Source: Armillaria gallica
Taxonomy: Eukaryota > Basidiomycota > Agaricomycetes > Agaricales > Physalacriaceae
Assembly (NCBI GenBank): GCA_037576215.1
Contig: JBANDB010000008.1
Coordinates: forward strand, 1,798,001 to 1,862,000
Direction of reading: 5' to 3'
DNA length: 64,000 nucleotides
The notes under the pieces are model-generated. The model was given only the letters and a program-made list of their open reading frames with translations. It did no database searches and was not told the DNA's origin. The translations under genes and the position numbers were made by a program. Positions 1-13,121 of this stretch are shown here, piece after piece (the stretch's first letter is position 1; every line of letters begins with the position of its first letter).

Positions 1-2132
1 TCTCCTTATCTTTTTTTTCATCTAGGAACAATGTCCAAGCCTGACCTCGTATGATCCCCACACTGGCCGTGAAGCCCGCCCAATGCTCCACAGCCGTGTC
101 TAGTTCTTCTCATCAGGCCGCGCTAGATGCCAGCCTGTTCTCGCGGTCCTGACTGTCTGTGACTTTCAGAGATCATGTGTATACCTTGTTATTTCTTGAC
201 CACCTTTTCTTGATTTGCTTTGGCTTGTTATCGCTACTGAGCTTACCTAGTGTTCAATACCCTGTACTTGTTGATCTTTTGCGAGGTTTCAAATTGACCA
301 GGTACGTCCGTTACCTCCTTCAGATCTTGTTAAAATCCGTTTGCCAAGGATGCCGAATGTTGAAGCTTAAAGATCCAGGCACTTGACCCTGCCCTGAATC
401 TCGACTCCACATTTTGACTAGTCTTGAGGTGTCAGCGCCCCGGCGTTGAGCTTGCCTCAATGAAGATAATCCTGAATGACCCCCGACATCCTTGTAAATC
501 TCACCAGTCACGAAACAGCCAATCCCCATAGTCAGTTCTAACCGGAGATGTCCCCATGTCGGGTATTTTGAACAAAATCTGCGCGCAGATCGTTCTCTAT
601 AATGAAACTAGTTTCATACATAGTCGACAATTTTCCGACTAGTCAGTTTCGTTTAAAAAATTCGATGAAGAGGAACGGCTTTCCGGCTGTCATTAAGTAG
701 CGAATTGGACTGACTCGAGTGCATTTTCTAATATTCTAATGAAGAATACCTTTGTTTACATGTCGATGACTGTACTGGGATAATTCCATTTATGAATAAG
801 TCATTTCCGAATGTCGCAAGGCGAAACAGGCACTTATTATAGGTCCTCATAGGTCCACAACTGCGGATCTTTCCTGCTGTAATCTCTTGTAATCCCCGAA
901 ATGTTTCATTTATAGCTCCGTGATGAAATCTATATGACCAAAAATGAAATGAATCTAACAAGGTGTACAATGTGTGGTCCATACTTATTTGTCTTCAAAG
1001 CACTTCTTCATCCTTCTTCGCGATGGTCCACGACGTCTCGATATAGCAGTTTTTTGATTCCGGTTTATTTTTGTCCTCTCCATGCTGCAACCTCACCCAA
1101 GGACCCTGACGTTCACTGATAGATCTTTTGACCTTCTTCGCCAATACTGTACGGCATGTACGCCCCGAACACAATGATTGCGGACCATGTTGTGGTGCCC
1201 TACAGGGAATACGATCTTGAGGAACATGCTCCAAGAATATGGGGGTGGTAAATGCGACCAAAAGTTCACTCCCCAGTTGAGTGTCAGTGCCAACGAAGAT
1301 ATATTCGTGCGAGTACGAGGGATTGCGATTCGGATACCCAGCTGCTCATCTTGGACATGATGTATGCAATGAGATAGATGTAAAGACGATCGCGGTGTAT
1401 TAGCCGTTACGGTTGAGGGAAGGGAGCGACTAAGGAATCCTAATGATGGTCGTCGCAAGGTCCACGAAGACGCCTCCAATCATGATAGATGGAACCGGTC
1501 GCCTGGTTAGGCACAGACGTAAGAATCAAAGAAGATGGATGATGACCCACCAATTATTGGATGCGGTCTGGCCGGCGACGGTGCAGAGAACATGTACGAC
1601 TCTAGTTATAACACTCGCGAGGAGGTCGCGTTCTCAGAGCTCAGTCCTACTTGCTTGAGCAGAATGGGAGCGTAGACCGTCTATGTCTGCCAATTGCTGG
1701 ACTTCGTCTATCGAAGTCTCCAAGAGAAAGAGCCCTGGATATGAGTGGATCCATAGTGACAGAATGCCTTGCCATTTTCCGATGCAGATGAAACACTGAA
1801 CAATAGAACTCATTCTTCCGTGACAATAGACCAACGATGTCAATATGGTGACGGAGCTGAGGAAAACATCCTCTCCAGCGCCGCATATAAGTACCTCGTC
1901 CAATGAATAGAAATACTAGGGCAAACTTGAGAACGCATCATGAACTGCAGACAAGTGATCCAGGGCTGAGAGAAACACGGTTTGCAATTGTCATGAGCCA
2001 GAAACAAAATAAACGATAGCCTCTGCGGTTAGGATGAAAATGACTTCAAGTTGTATAGTTGAGTTCGAAGACATAAAGGTGCTTTCCATCTGGGAGAACG
2101 AAGAGACCTCCAGGCAGAGGGATGCCGCTCAT
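1..2132. other. Gene-poor left edge, nothing recognised
   Basis: Both strands hold only short, unconnected open frames without recognisable motifs, and no splice pattern joins them. The only structure I see is a perfect 14-base palindrome, TGAAACTAGTTTCA, at 603-616, followed by a short inverted pair (TAGTCG...CGACTA). The stretch may hold decayed repeat sequence, but I cannot name a family. Confidence 0.5.
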
Positions 2133-4122
2133 TTACATCCCAACCTAAAAGGTGGGAAGAAGACTTCCTCTGCTTCTATGAATCTTTGCGAGCTATCTAA
2201 ATAAAAGGGTGAAAACTGAATCATTAATCAAGTATGAATGAACTTACGAATACGAGCTGGTGGAGCATAGTGATTTACAATGTCATAAGGATGACTAGAG
2301 GTTAAAATGGTCCAAATCGCGGGCAAATTTGGTACAAATTGGCGGCATTGAGAGTAACTCCGTATTGCCCGACACAGTAGCTGGGTACGGCTCCAACTCT
2401 CAGGCCCATATGGGCGTACTGATTGAGCTTCGTCAATAGCTTGAGCTTCATCAATAGCAATGACCATTACAGGCCTGTCTGTATCTCTTGCGTTGGAATT
2501 GACTAGTTCTTCGAGAACTTCAAGCAATTGGATATATGCTCCCCGAACGACTTGCTGGGCAAGCATTGGCTTCTTCTCATCAACATCCATCTTGTCTGCA
2601 TCTTTCTTGCTCCCCCTTTTAGCATCACTAGAGGGACTATGGTCTGAAAAAATGTGTCAAGATACTGATGATTGAAATTTAAAGTGACTTCGCACCTTCG
2701 TATTGCAGTAGAAGGCCGTCTTCATCTGAATCCGTCAAATCGGCTACTAGTACGTCTCCTCTTCCAGTAGCGATATATGTGTAAATCTACCCCATTTTTA
2801 GAATCAAGTCATGCAATATAACCTTGAACAAATTAAAACTTACCTTTTGGTAAAGAGCTTCTACGTCCTGGAAGAAGATGCAACGCTCCTTATTATTGCT
2901 GGAAAGGCTTCTGTTATACTTCTCGTTCCATCTGAGAGTAGCTTGTTGCAAACCACCACGCCAATGACTATCTTTGACAATGGTCCTCTTCACTACTGTG
3001 AAAAGAGCAGCGAAGAATACCGCACATTGCTTGAAGTAGTCTCGAGGAGTGACAGCCTCAGTTGGCACCCCGCAGAAGACATCGGCAGGGAATGAGTCTC
3101 TGGGTGGAAAATTTTCAAAGTCGGCAACGTCATGGAGGTTGATATATATTAGAAATATTTCGTGTTTTTCCGTTCCCAACTGTAATATAGAACTTGAAAA
3201 ACTGTGACGCAGAATTATTAGGCTCGAACCAGTCCCCACTTCGGTTGATGACAGTCAATCACGCGGGTTGATCAGTTGTCATCAACTAGCGGTGAGATTG
3301 GTTCGGGTCTATTATAGTAACACGCACTTCAGCGAGAAGCCTTGATTTCCCCACTCCTAAGCTCTGCACGATAGAGCAATATTTTCCGGAATATCTGGGA
3401 TGCTGGTAGGTTCGAAATTTGAGGTTGAGGTCCGTTAGATACTGGACGAGACTGTAATCAGCACGGCCGATATATGGCGTTGTGAACAACATCGACAATG
3501 CAGGTAAGAACGACATAGACAGATTGAGTCGCATTATACAAACCGATCTCCTCGTCTTTGGTCAATTGTCGGCAGTCGTCTAGTACAGCATGCCCCAGGT
3601 CGGTCAAAAAGCCTAGACGCATGTTGTTTTACCGTCTGCCTCTGCATGGAACCCGTGATGAACACACCTGTTAGAGCGTCGCAAAAAGTGTTGATGCTGC
3701 CACCGGGCGATAGCCCTTCTTTTAATAAATCGAGGTTGTTTGATGGAGTAATAGCCATTTCGTCTAACTGTTTCTGATTTATTCGCAAGTGGAAGTAGTC
3801 GGAAAATCGCTGAAGAACATGTCTGGCGTCTGCTGAGGATTCGTCCAATTGCCAGGTGCTCCGAATGTGTTCGCAACAACCTGCTACGAAGGATTTTAAC
3901 CAGATAGACATCGAGGTTGGTGTTGAGGTGCAGAGAGAGAATCAGAGAGGTACGGTCGCCTGGACAGGGGTAGGTCGTAAGTAAATCACATGCAACACAT
4001 ATTCTGATCGCTCCCCATGGCTCCTGTACAGTGGATGTGAATGTGGACGTGGACGATAATATTTTCGATGACCGTACTGCAAAAAGTGGATTAAAACTTT
4101 CATTATGGCTGCGCTTTCCCAA
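2133..4122 (-). pseudogene. P-loop NTPase family gene, probably decayed
   Basis: Multi-exon minus-strand gene of a P-loop NTPase type that I recall as a large orphan family in Agaricomycetes. Visible parts in order are an N-terminal exon at about 4122-4000 (start MGKRSHNESF), a segment at 3911-3630, and a Walker A motif GVGKSRL near 3340. A middle exon at 3239-2787 follows, then a Walker B-like motif VMVIAIDEAQ near 2450. The last readable exon reaches a stop at 2133-2135, which is early for such proteins. Frames must be joined through several introns, and the join between the first exon and the 3911 segment gives stops in all phases I tried. I therefore think the copy is decayed. Nucleotide binding is inferred from the two Walker motifs; the biological role is unknown. 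An alternative is an intact gene whose introns I misplaced. Confidence 0.5.
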
Positions 4123-4216
4123 GATGTCGTCGTTAAAATTAAATAAATAATGAAAACAGTCCTATGCGAATGTTGTTTGATAGCTAAAACGTACGCGGGA
4201 AAACGGGAGCCTGAAC

Positions 4217-7200
4217 TTAAAAGTCTTGACTAGAGTATCCTTGTCCATTTTGGCGTACATGAAGAGGATGAGAGTTAGCCGTAGAGCATTCTCTTTGGTA
4301 GGTTTGCGAGGCCATGTCATACTCGCCAGCATACGATGATAAGGAATGGGCAGACGACGCGACCGGATACCGCGGACTAACGAATTGTCTTCCACTAGAT
4401 AGAAAAGAAGCTTCTTGTTCAGCGGGATATTGAGTGCGGGATGCAAACCCAGAAAGTACACTTGGCCGGGAGGAGATTTGCGGCATAGAACCAGAACGCT
4501 GTGACGGTGAAGTGTTGACAAGTGGGTGCTCGCTTCGAGGAAGATGTCCGGGCCTGCTATGACTCTGTGGGGCCAGGGCGGTATTGTCAATGGCGCCTCT
4601 TTCGTTAATCAGGTCCTGAGCGTCCCCATCAAAGTTCGGATATATGATCCACCCAGATGTACCAACCAAATCCTGCGTTAGTTCAGGATGAAAATAGGAT
4701 TGCACAGGGGGATGGCGGTACAACTCTGATTGAACACTCGGCATTTCACAGTGATAACCCTGGATAGGCGCGAATGTTGAATCATGCACAAAAGCTGTCG
4801 GAAGTTGATTCTGAGCGGAATAAATGTCCGGGTTAGAGCTTCTGGAAGGAGACTGCGACGGGTGATGCAAATAATCTGTCACAGCGATCGAATCTTGACG
4901 CGTCAAAATATGTTCCTGGATGGATGAGGCTATTCCCACACGAGGAGGCCACTGTAGCGCACCCACGACATTCAGCGAAGGATGAGGAGCAGATAGCATT
5001 TGGTTGTTAAACCAAGGCGTAGGAGAAGAAGGAATAACATCCGACATGTTTTCCTTTCCCATAGATCGAGAAGCAATCAGAAGTGAGGAGCTGTTTTGTG
5101 AAGCAAGGTCAGGTGTTTCAACCTGGTCGCTCGGGAGAGCGGATATCGCCCTGTGTTCAAGAGGAGTACAGCTTGTTTCGGAAAATGACATGAGCGGAGA
5201 CTTGGATGGTTCGAAGCAATTGCTTGGAGCCAAATCTGTATCGGCATTGTTGATATTGCATAGTGGTGAAACTACGCGAAGTGATAAGGGTGCATGCACG
5301 TCTGATGACGACCGGCCTAGTTCTGTAAGCTTGATTATCTCTGGTGCAGATACATCTGTGGTGAAAGTGTTGTTGTGTCCGGCGCTTGTGGCGTTGGTGT
5401 GCTGCGGTGCCTCCCACTTCACTTTTGATACGGACTGTTTCACCTGAGCTTCTGGAGCAGTTTTGACGTCTTGGGAGGACGATCTAGGAACCGGTGCAAT
5501 TGGCGGAAGCTTGAACGTATAGATCTTGTTTTGTTCCGAAATCGGGAGGCCAGGCTTTTCACTAAACGTGGAAGGAGGAAAACGTCTAGCCGGGGGAGGA
5601 ATGTACTTTTGGGACAAGGACTGATCTAGAAGTCCACGCCTCCAGCCGGAGACAGGTCTGCCCATCCTCCAAGCGTAGCCGTCCAAATGTTGCTCGGGGC
5701 CATCAACTTGCGTTTCAGAACTGCATTCAGGCGCAGAAGAAGCCTTTGTGTCGGAGAAGCAAGGTGCTTCCGGATCTTCCAAGAAGATTTCGTCCTGTGA
5801 CAAAAGACTGTCATCGACCACGCCCTTTCCTTCACCTGGCGTTTCTGCAGCGGATGGATACGCCGGAACTTCCCACATAGCGAAAGGCCTTTCGGGGTCG
5901 CGTGATGCGTTTAGAGATACTTTAGACTGATCGACGCTATCGGAGGGTAGTTGCCGTTTCTTGCTTGGCGTCAAATCAGACTGCGACGCAACAGGACATG
6001 AATGAATGGTTTGCTCTTTGGGTTTAAAGATGTGGAAACATCCTGTCCCATCAACACTGGGCTCCACCTCTGATTCTATGAACGTAAACGATATTCAGTT
6101 CCTCCTATCGCCCCAAGTACGTGTCTGCATACCTAGTACGCGCTCTAAAGTTCCGGCTGTAGGGATCGTTGCACTGGCACCAGGCTTACCTGATTGGTAT
6201 ACCGAATCGCCGAGTGCAGGTGTTGGAGATGGGACAAGAGTGACAACCGCATCGAGTTGCTTCGAATGTCCTGCCGATTTCATAGGCAAACTGCTATCAA
6301 TTGTGATTGGGGTGACCTCTGGCACCTCTGAATCAAACATATTACTTTCGACGGATCGACGGGCATCATCAACTGCTTACCAGTCTGTGCGGTGTTCCAT
6401 ACGGGAGGCTCCTTCTCAGCTGTATCTCCCTCTCCTCTATTGGTTCCAAGTGTTGTATATGGTGCCGTCGAATTCCAAGAATCAGCTCGGAACAAAACCG
6501 GTCGTGGAGAGAGCGGGACGGACTGCGTGAATATTCTAGTCTTGATGATGTCTGCGGGAGACTTCGACGGCTGCTCTGCTTTAATGATTGCCTCTCTAAC
6601 AAAAGTCTTCCTGGCAGATGGTGTAGTTAGAGGGGAAGTTGGAATTGAAATATCGTTGAGACGGCTGTCCACGACCGTAGAAGAAGAAGCATGTCCAACG
6701 TCACCAGGCAATATCCGTCTCAACGGTAGAGATGTATGCCATTCATTGGCACCATCAAATTGCGGACGAGGATGGAGACTTCTGAGAGGCTTGGCATGGT
6801 GTTGCGATGCAATCCCGCCTCTGATGTCGCTCGGAGACATCCATCCAACAAACGGGTGTGCCTGCAGCTGTTTTGCACTACTACTCTGCACAGGCTCTAT
6901 TGGAGACTGTTGGGCAGGCTCAGGTGAATGGTACGGAAAGCCTTGTGGGCTTTGTGGCATCTTTGGAGGTTCCGATGAGGGGTACTCCCAGGAAACCTGC
7001 GCTACCGGGCGGCTCCAACTATCGATTTGTGGCGCTTGCTGTGAGTTAGGGAATTCCACTCTCTCTCCTGTACTATCCCAGGAAGCCTCTCCCGATGGAT
7101 TTTCCCATTCGTCGTCAGATTTCGGCCGTGGAGACCTATCGTCAACGATGTCCCACGCGTGACAAGAAGTCGGCCTATCTTCTTTGCGGCCGGGATGTTT

Positions 7201-7968
7201 CGATGAATCCGAAGCCTCTAGTAACGAGTGACGAGAGGTATTTGGTGTCCAATCAACAGGCGAGGAAGCGCTGTGCGAAGAATAGTCTGTAGAGTTTTCT
7301 TGCGTGTTATCTCCAAAGCCACGCATGCCACCAAAGCGGTTATGAGAATTCGCAGCCTTCACGTGAGTCCTTCGACAGGGAGCACTTCGCAAAAGTCTCC
7401 GCTTATTTCTCGACTGCTCGGGAGATTCAGGATCGAAGCCGTTGGATACTACTGGCGCCCGGACGGAAACCTTTGCCCGTCTGCAATCAGAGGAACAGAC
7501 ATCGGAAGTCGCGTCGACGTCCATCTCGTCAGGTGCTATACTGGTGCTATCGTTCGAGTCAACCGTCACTTCTGGTGCTAGAGCCCAATTGGGACGATCA
7601 GCGGTGTGCTCAGGCATCTTCGGGTGCCCAGTCTCGAGCGCAGATTGTTCTACGTTTGCAAAGCCCGAGATGGGAACTGTTTTCAGGGGACGCGACAAGA
7701 CTTCAGATGCTAGTTCTGGAAAACGAGCGGCGAACTAATACAATATCAGCTCTCGGATAAATCATGAAAGAGGAAATAGAGATACATTGGTCGCGTCAGC
7801 GTAGGATGACAGGATAGGCAGCTGAACGTAGTGTTTAGCGGGAGATTTTTCGGTACGGGAGACATTGGATTGGCGTAATGGGGCAGAAACGTCAGATAAA
7901 TTCGACAACGCGTCTGTCGCAGCACGTTGGTTGGAAAGAGAGGTGCGAGAAATATTGATTCCCGCCAT
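4217..7968 (-). CDS. Large Ser/Pro-rich, probably disordered protein
   Basis: Minus-strand gene of four exons encoding roughly 1,150 residues. It starts at 7968 (MAGINISRTS), with a first intron at about 7785-7738. A long exon from about 7737 carries many S, P, Q and R residues. Two further introns near 6390-6330 and 6190-6080 join it to a 616-codon exon ending at 4217. I see no membrane helix, signal peptide or catalytic motif. Composition (Ser, Pro, Gln and charged runs such as SSDVHAPLSLRV and RPSVLSGF) suggests an intrinsically disordered regulatory or scaffolding protein, possibly nuclear. The C-terminal third is rich in Y, Q and S, as in transcriptional or RNA-granule proteins, but that is weak inference. 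Its 3' end lies about 95 bp from the start of the decayed NTPase gene. Function not recognised. Confidence 0.7.
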
Positions 7969-9183
7969 CGAAGATACGACCTTATGCTGCAACTCATAAA
8001 TCAGCCCATTGCATGAAGAAATATAGAGTATATGCGCACAATATCGGGACCAGTACACTCCGGGAGTGCTTTAAGATGTTCGCTGGATACATATGGGGCT
8101 ACAATATTTGGTTGGCTCCCGGCGGTGAGCTTGGCGGGCAGGTGAATTGGTAAGGAGGCATTGGGAAAACGCCCGGACCTATAAGCCAGGTCTGCGTGAG
8201 TAGATATATCGTTTGCGTTATTTTGTAACTAAGATCCATTAGTATGCAAAGCGTAGTTCACGACGAGTACGGTATACACACTGAGGCGGCCATCCATTTA
8301 TCTGATGCAGACATTCTAACGAGGACTCGGCTGTTTCCGCTCATTGTGTTGTGGTCCAAGTATACCTATGGTCTGTCAGATAAAGCCGACGAAGGTATAA
8401 TCAAAGGGTAGTACCTGCGGCGAAGAGCGCCTTGTCGCGCCGTTGGTATCGTTTTTCTGATATATCGAATAGGTAAGAGCAGTCGAGGTGACAAAAAACG
8501 TACACACCATGGTATTCAGAGCGAGTTTCGCGCAATTTTCGTTCTGTATGGTATCTCGTCGACTCAGGGGATGCTCAGGTAGGCCGTTTGTCGTTGACGA
8601 AGTTGCGAATGGTGCTCGAGGACTTCCAGGAGAACTAGAATGTCGTCGTCAGAGGAGACGAACGTGACTGTCTAAGAGGGGCGCTGGTCGTGACTCGTGA
8701 GATGCTGGAAGGGAGATGGGACAGGCGTGTACTGAAGCAGATTCGAAGCTCATTGAGACGCGCCAGAACGTGGCGATGTCATAAATCCCGATTCGGTCCC
8801 TTCCACGAACGTCTGTATATTTTCTCCATACAAGCTGAGGCAAAAGGCTGTTGTTTGAAGAAATCTAGCGTATCTCTTTCGCTCTGCCGGTCTTCATCGT
8901 GGCCTCGTCGCGCTAAGGCTCGAAAGATGAAGATAGCAACCTAAAAGTGAGCCAAGAAGTACGTCCTTATCATCCAGCTAATGATATGTCACCGGCATGA
9001 CGAGAATTTTATCCTCAAAATCAATACCTTGAGGCAGAAAGACAAGAGAGGCCAGCCCGCACCGTCGCCAAAAGCAGTAATACTAATACACGCCCGCGGC
9101 ATCATTTGATCAAAATCTTCGCTGTCACCTTTTCCCTCTACTCCTTCTCTACTTTCACCAGGCTGCGCCTGAATTTATTCTCA
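7969..9183. other. Divergent intergenic region
   Basis: About 1.2 kb between the minus-strand disordered-protein gene and the plus-strand dehydrogenase. Only short frames without motifs are present. It presumably contains both promoters. A pyrimidine-rich stretch (TTTTCCCTCTACTCCTTCTC) just before 9184 is a typical fungal leader. Confidence 0.5.
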
Positions 9184-10777
9184 ATGTCTTCCAGAGCCCG
9201 AGACGGCTCTCCCATCTACGATAGTTTTGACGTAGACCTAGTCGTTAAAGTTTTGTCTCATACGGCTTTCAGTGCGTATCACGTCTCATCTTTCGCCACA
9301 GTTCCAGATTGACTTGTAACTCAGGTCCTTTCTTTATCTTCTTTATTCCTATCTTCCATTTATTCCAAGGTGCCAAGATTACGGACCCGACCATTGTTGG
9401 CTGGGGGGTTTACTATGTTATCATTTCACTCTTCTGTAGGTTTCTCCATCACTACCGGTGAATTTCATTTAAAAGCGTACAGGGTTTGTCAAATGGTGCT
9501 CACTACTGTACCGGAACCAAGGAGATATCTTGTTTGCTCCTCCGAGGCTTGACTGGGGTGAACAAATTGTGGTCATAACCGGAGGTAGTTCACTCGCTTA
9601 CATCTTACTTTTGGATATTAATAATATAGTAGGTTCGTCTGGTGTTGGAGAGCTCTTGGCCAATACTCTTGCCGTCCAAAACGTTAATGTCGTAGTCCTG
9701 GATGTCAATCCTATTGCCACGGACAACTGTAAGCTCGGTGCTATCATGAATGACTAATGGATTGAAATGTAACCTTTCAAGACAACATCACGTATTATCA
9801 GTGTGATGTCTCGAAATGGGAGGAGGTGGATGCTGTTTCGAAGAAGGTCATTGATGAGGTGGGGCTGTCGCCATGTCTGCAGACCCCTCCTTACATTAAC
9901 CTTAGATAGGTCAACCGACCATCCTGATCAACAACGCAGGCGTAGTACAAGGAAAGCCTATCCTGGACTTGAAGCCTGAGGATGTTCAACAGTGAGTGTC
10001 TTCCCTTCTCCCCAGGCAAACCTTACAATTGGATTTTAGGACATTCGGGGTGAATACACTGGCACACTTCTATACGCTTAAGGCATTCCTTCCTGGTATG
10101 ATTCAGAATGGAACAGGGCATATCGTAAGATACCTTCACCTGCCTACACGGTAATCTTTGACGACCATAACCTATAGGTTACCATGTCGTCCGCCTTGGG
10201 ATATGGTGGGGTCGTTCGCATGTGTAAGTTGTCATTCTCTGTGTTGCCCTTCTGGAAGTTGACCCCTTTTAGCGGACTATGCTGCGTCTAAAGCAGCCCT
10301 TATCTCCCTTAATGAAACCCTCCGATATGAACTGGACAAGTTGTGCGTTTCAGTCTAATTCTCCTGATCTTTGCTGAACCATGGAACAGATATAAATGTC
10401 CCGGCATCAGAACGACTTTGGTTGTTTCAGGACATATATTCACCCCTCTATTCCAAAGCATCAACACGTCGTCATCGCGGATCTTCAAATTCTTCATACC
10501 AACCGTTCCGCCAGTTACTGTTGTCAAAAAAGTCATTAGCGCGCTGAATGATCAACATTCTCAGACGGTTATGCTGCCATTCTACGTAAATTTCATGCCG
10601 CTCCTCCAACACTTGCCTAGTTTTTTAAGGGATTTTTGTCAATGGGTGAGTCGTGTACTTATCACCAATTGGCCAAGAGCTTAGCCCATACAGATCACAG
10701 GGGCTGACGATTCTACCGCCAATTTTATGAAGACGACTGGTCGTCGGGCGGATGAAGACGTTGCCGAGAAGAGTTAA
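9184..10777 (+). CDS. Membrane-anchored SDR, RDH10/17-beta-HSD11-like
   Basis: Short-chain dehydrogenase/reductase split by about eight small introns. Exon 1 is 9184-9271, exon 2 is 9325-9435 and exon 3 is 9483-9584; exon 4 begins at 9633. Exon 2 encodes a hydrophobic segment (PFFIFFIPIFHLF) followed by WGVYYVIISLF, likely an ER or lipid-droplet membrane anchor. The Rossmann motif TGGSSGVG forms only when exon 3 is spliced to exon 4 with the acceptor at 9632, which supports that junction. Further motifs are NNAGV near 9935, the catalytic Ser in VTMSSALG near 10185, and YAASK near 10280 (catalytic Tyr and Lys). The family (SDR16C: retinol dehydrogenase 10, 17-beta-HSD 11/13) oxidises or reduces lipid alcohols and sterols with NAD(P). 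The substrate here is unknown. The last exon ends in a charged tail at 10777. All key residues are present, so I expect an active enzyme. Confidence 0.88.
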
Positions 10778-11472
10778 TTTTGGGATGATGTCATGTAGGG
10801 CCAGCGTGTTTGTATCTGATAAGATAATTGATGCCGTTTTGCCCGAGCTGTCATTTTCCCATCACTACAGCAACACCCACCATTGCTCAGCGCCACATTT
10901 GTTCTTTTTAATCGACGCAGCCGCAAACAATTCTGGTCTGCAAATTTCACTTGGTTTGACTTCTCTTCCTCTCTCCTTCACATCGATTCCTTCTGGACAA
11001 ATCCGTAGGGAGTCGCCCTTGTTTTTCGGGACACCGCCACATTTTCAACGAGCCTTTGTTCGACGCGTCCGGAGGTCCCACGAACAAAGGAACCGTGTCA
11101 AAGAACTAGGGCCACTGATACCAGGCACTGACGGACGAAACAAAGGCTGTCAGGCTTTGTCGCCACACCCAGTTACAGCGTGAGCTAATAGCCACATACT
11201 ACACAAACAAATCTTACACTTCTACCACCACCACATCCCTCTCGCCTTACCTCCCTCATTATCCTACTCCATTTCTACCACATAACTCACGTCTCCACCT
11301 CATCTGAACGCGCCATCGAGGTCGACGCGTCGTCACTCAAAAACAGCTATCATCCTCTATCAACAACGACTTTTCTTTTCAGAAGTATGCTTGCACATGC
11401 CGCCCGCTGGATGGACGTTGGCCGTTGTAGCAATTCCACGCCCAGATATACCTTGGGGACCCCCTTGTCGCG
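10778..11472. other. Intergenic region, pyrimidine-rich
   Basis: About 0.7 kb without a recognisable gene. The right half is strongly C/T/A-rich (ACTTCTACCACCACCACATC and similar near 11216-11270), as in a basidiomycete promoter and leader for the following gene. Confidence 0.45.
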
Positions 11473-13121
11473 ATGCTCCACGGCGAAGGCATCGCGGGCC
11501 GTATCGTGGGAAACGTTGAGCACGAGCTTTAAAACGACTGTCACACGACCACTGCGCGAGACGCCGAGTTCACATCCGTTACCACAGCTGTTTTAGACTT
11601 CGATGATAGCAACGAAAACGTGTATGGCGAGGTTCGTATATTCACCTCATTTTGTTTATCGTCATAATCAACCATGATCAGATTGAACCTGTTCTACCCG
11701 TATCGACCGCCACTGCACAATTCAGTATCAATGTCTTAGACGCCCCAAAGCCGGACCTTGACCATGATGCCACCGCGTGTCAGCCATTCCCATACTTTCA
11801 GCGTCTACTCCCAGGATCCCAGGATGAACTCGAACTCCCAGACTATTCTTCAGAAGAAGAGTTTGTTTATATTCCTACTATGGTGTGGATGGATTTTCGA
11901 CTCCGCCATGCATCCATCACTGACAAATTGTCGAATCAGACTTCTCATGCCTTCGAAGACCCTGAAGAAATTGAAGTATTCGACAAATCGGCTGATGACG
12001 TACGGTTTACCCTTAACTCTCTTTCACTTGCAGTCTAATGAAGCTCCTTTTAAACAGAAACTCCTTCAAAAGGCGTTTAAAACCCCGGGGAACATAGTTG
12101 TTGATTGCGTCAATCCCGAGAAGGCCCCACACATTGTCATAACACCGGCTGAATTGACACCATACGATGACTACATCGCATGGGGAAACCGGGTAGACTT
12201 TCAGTGGTCCGGATGGTTATGTGTACCACCGATATACATTTCCCAAGTAATAATGCCTCCAATGGCACCTCCGCCCAAACTGACATACCCGAATCACCTG
12301 GCGGGGACGCACTGGTAGTTTCTGAAGTGAAGAGGGTTTTCAGTCCAGCCAAGTTTACTCGGGTGGTGAGTATTTTGTGAGCGGACCGTTGGGTGTCTAA
12401 TAGTCTAATTTTGTCAGGTCGAGACCGCTACCACAGAGCGTCTCATAATGCTCCACGTTGTAACTGCCTTGCAGCGGCACCTTGTCAAAGCCGTGGTATG
12501 TCCCTATATACTATCCTGTTGTCGGTCCAATTGAATCCTCTCCAGGCGCATGTTGCCGCTGCCCAAGCCCTGCTCTTCTCCCGTTCACTTTCTGATCCCA
12601 TAAAAGACCCTTACGAGTATCAATGGACAGACCCTGCTATTCCGCTTCTTCAGTCCCACTCTCACACCCTCGGCACTCTGGTCCTTGACTCAATCAATCC
12701 ATTCAGGGCCCCGCATATCGTTATCACATTTGCCCCACCTGAAAATCCATGGATAGCATGGGATAATCGGATAGGACCGCAATATCCTGGATGGTTGACT
12801 GTCCCAGGGCCATCTTCTGTGGGATATTGGGACGACGAAGACTATTTATCGGACGATCACTCCGTGATGGAAGTCGCAGGGGAATGCGACGATGATGTTG
12901 ATTTTTTACAGGCAACCTTTGATCAGGAGGGTGATAGGGACGAAGAATCGGAGCCAGAGACGACGCCGCCTGGAACGCCTGAGGAAGAGAGAACAATCCA
13001 CTTGGAAACTATCAAGGAAGAAGATGAGGACGTATGGGGAGATGAGGATGACGACGAGTTACCTCCGTTCGACGACTGGTATCAGCAAATTGCGCAAAGA
13101 AACGGAGTGCAAGTGCGATGA
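11473..13121 (+). pseudogene. Orphan gene with duplicated internal module, broken
   Basis: Plus-strand multi-exon gene of unknown function with an acidic C-terminus (residues such as EEDEDVWGDEDDDELPP). Two copies of one module are visible. The first, at about 12090-12225, reads NIVVDCVNPEKAPHIVIT then YIAWGNR and GWLCVP. The second, at about 12670-12810, reads LGTLVLDSINPFRAPHIVIT then WIAWDNR and GWLTVPGP. Likely introns are at 11632-11681, 12000-12034, 12364-12418 and 12496-12544. Two faults suggest decay: an in-frame TAA at 11530-11532 inside an otherwise coherent first exon (start at 11473), and a frame change near 12235-12265 between the first module and the Ser/Pro-rich linker PESPGGDALVVSEVKRVF. 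The second half, from about 12418 to the stop at 13121, is clean. I do not recognise a biochemical function. It may instead be intact with sequencing errors. Confidence 0.55.

Noticed and set aside
5004..5447. 147-codon plus-strand frame opposite the disordered-protein gene
   Set aside because: It lies wholly inside a long minus-strand exon with coherent composition and splicing; it is a shadow frame without motifs.
6392..7162. 256-codon plus-strand frame opposite the same gene
   Set aside because: Antisense shadow of a Ser/Pro-rich exon; its Cys/Gly/Leu-rich composition is what reverse translation of such an exon yields.
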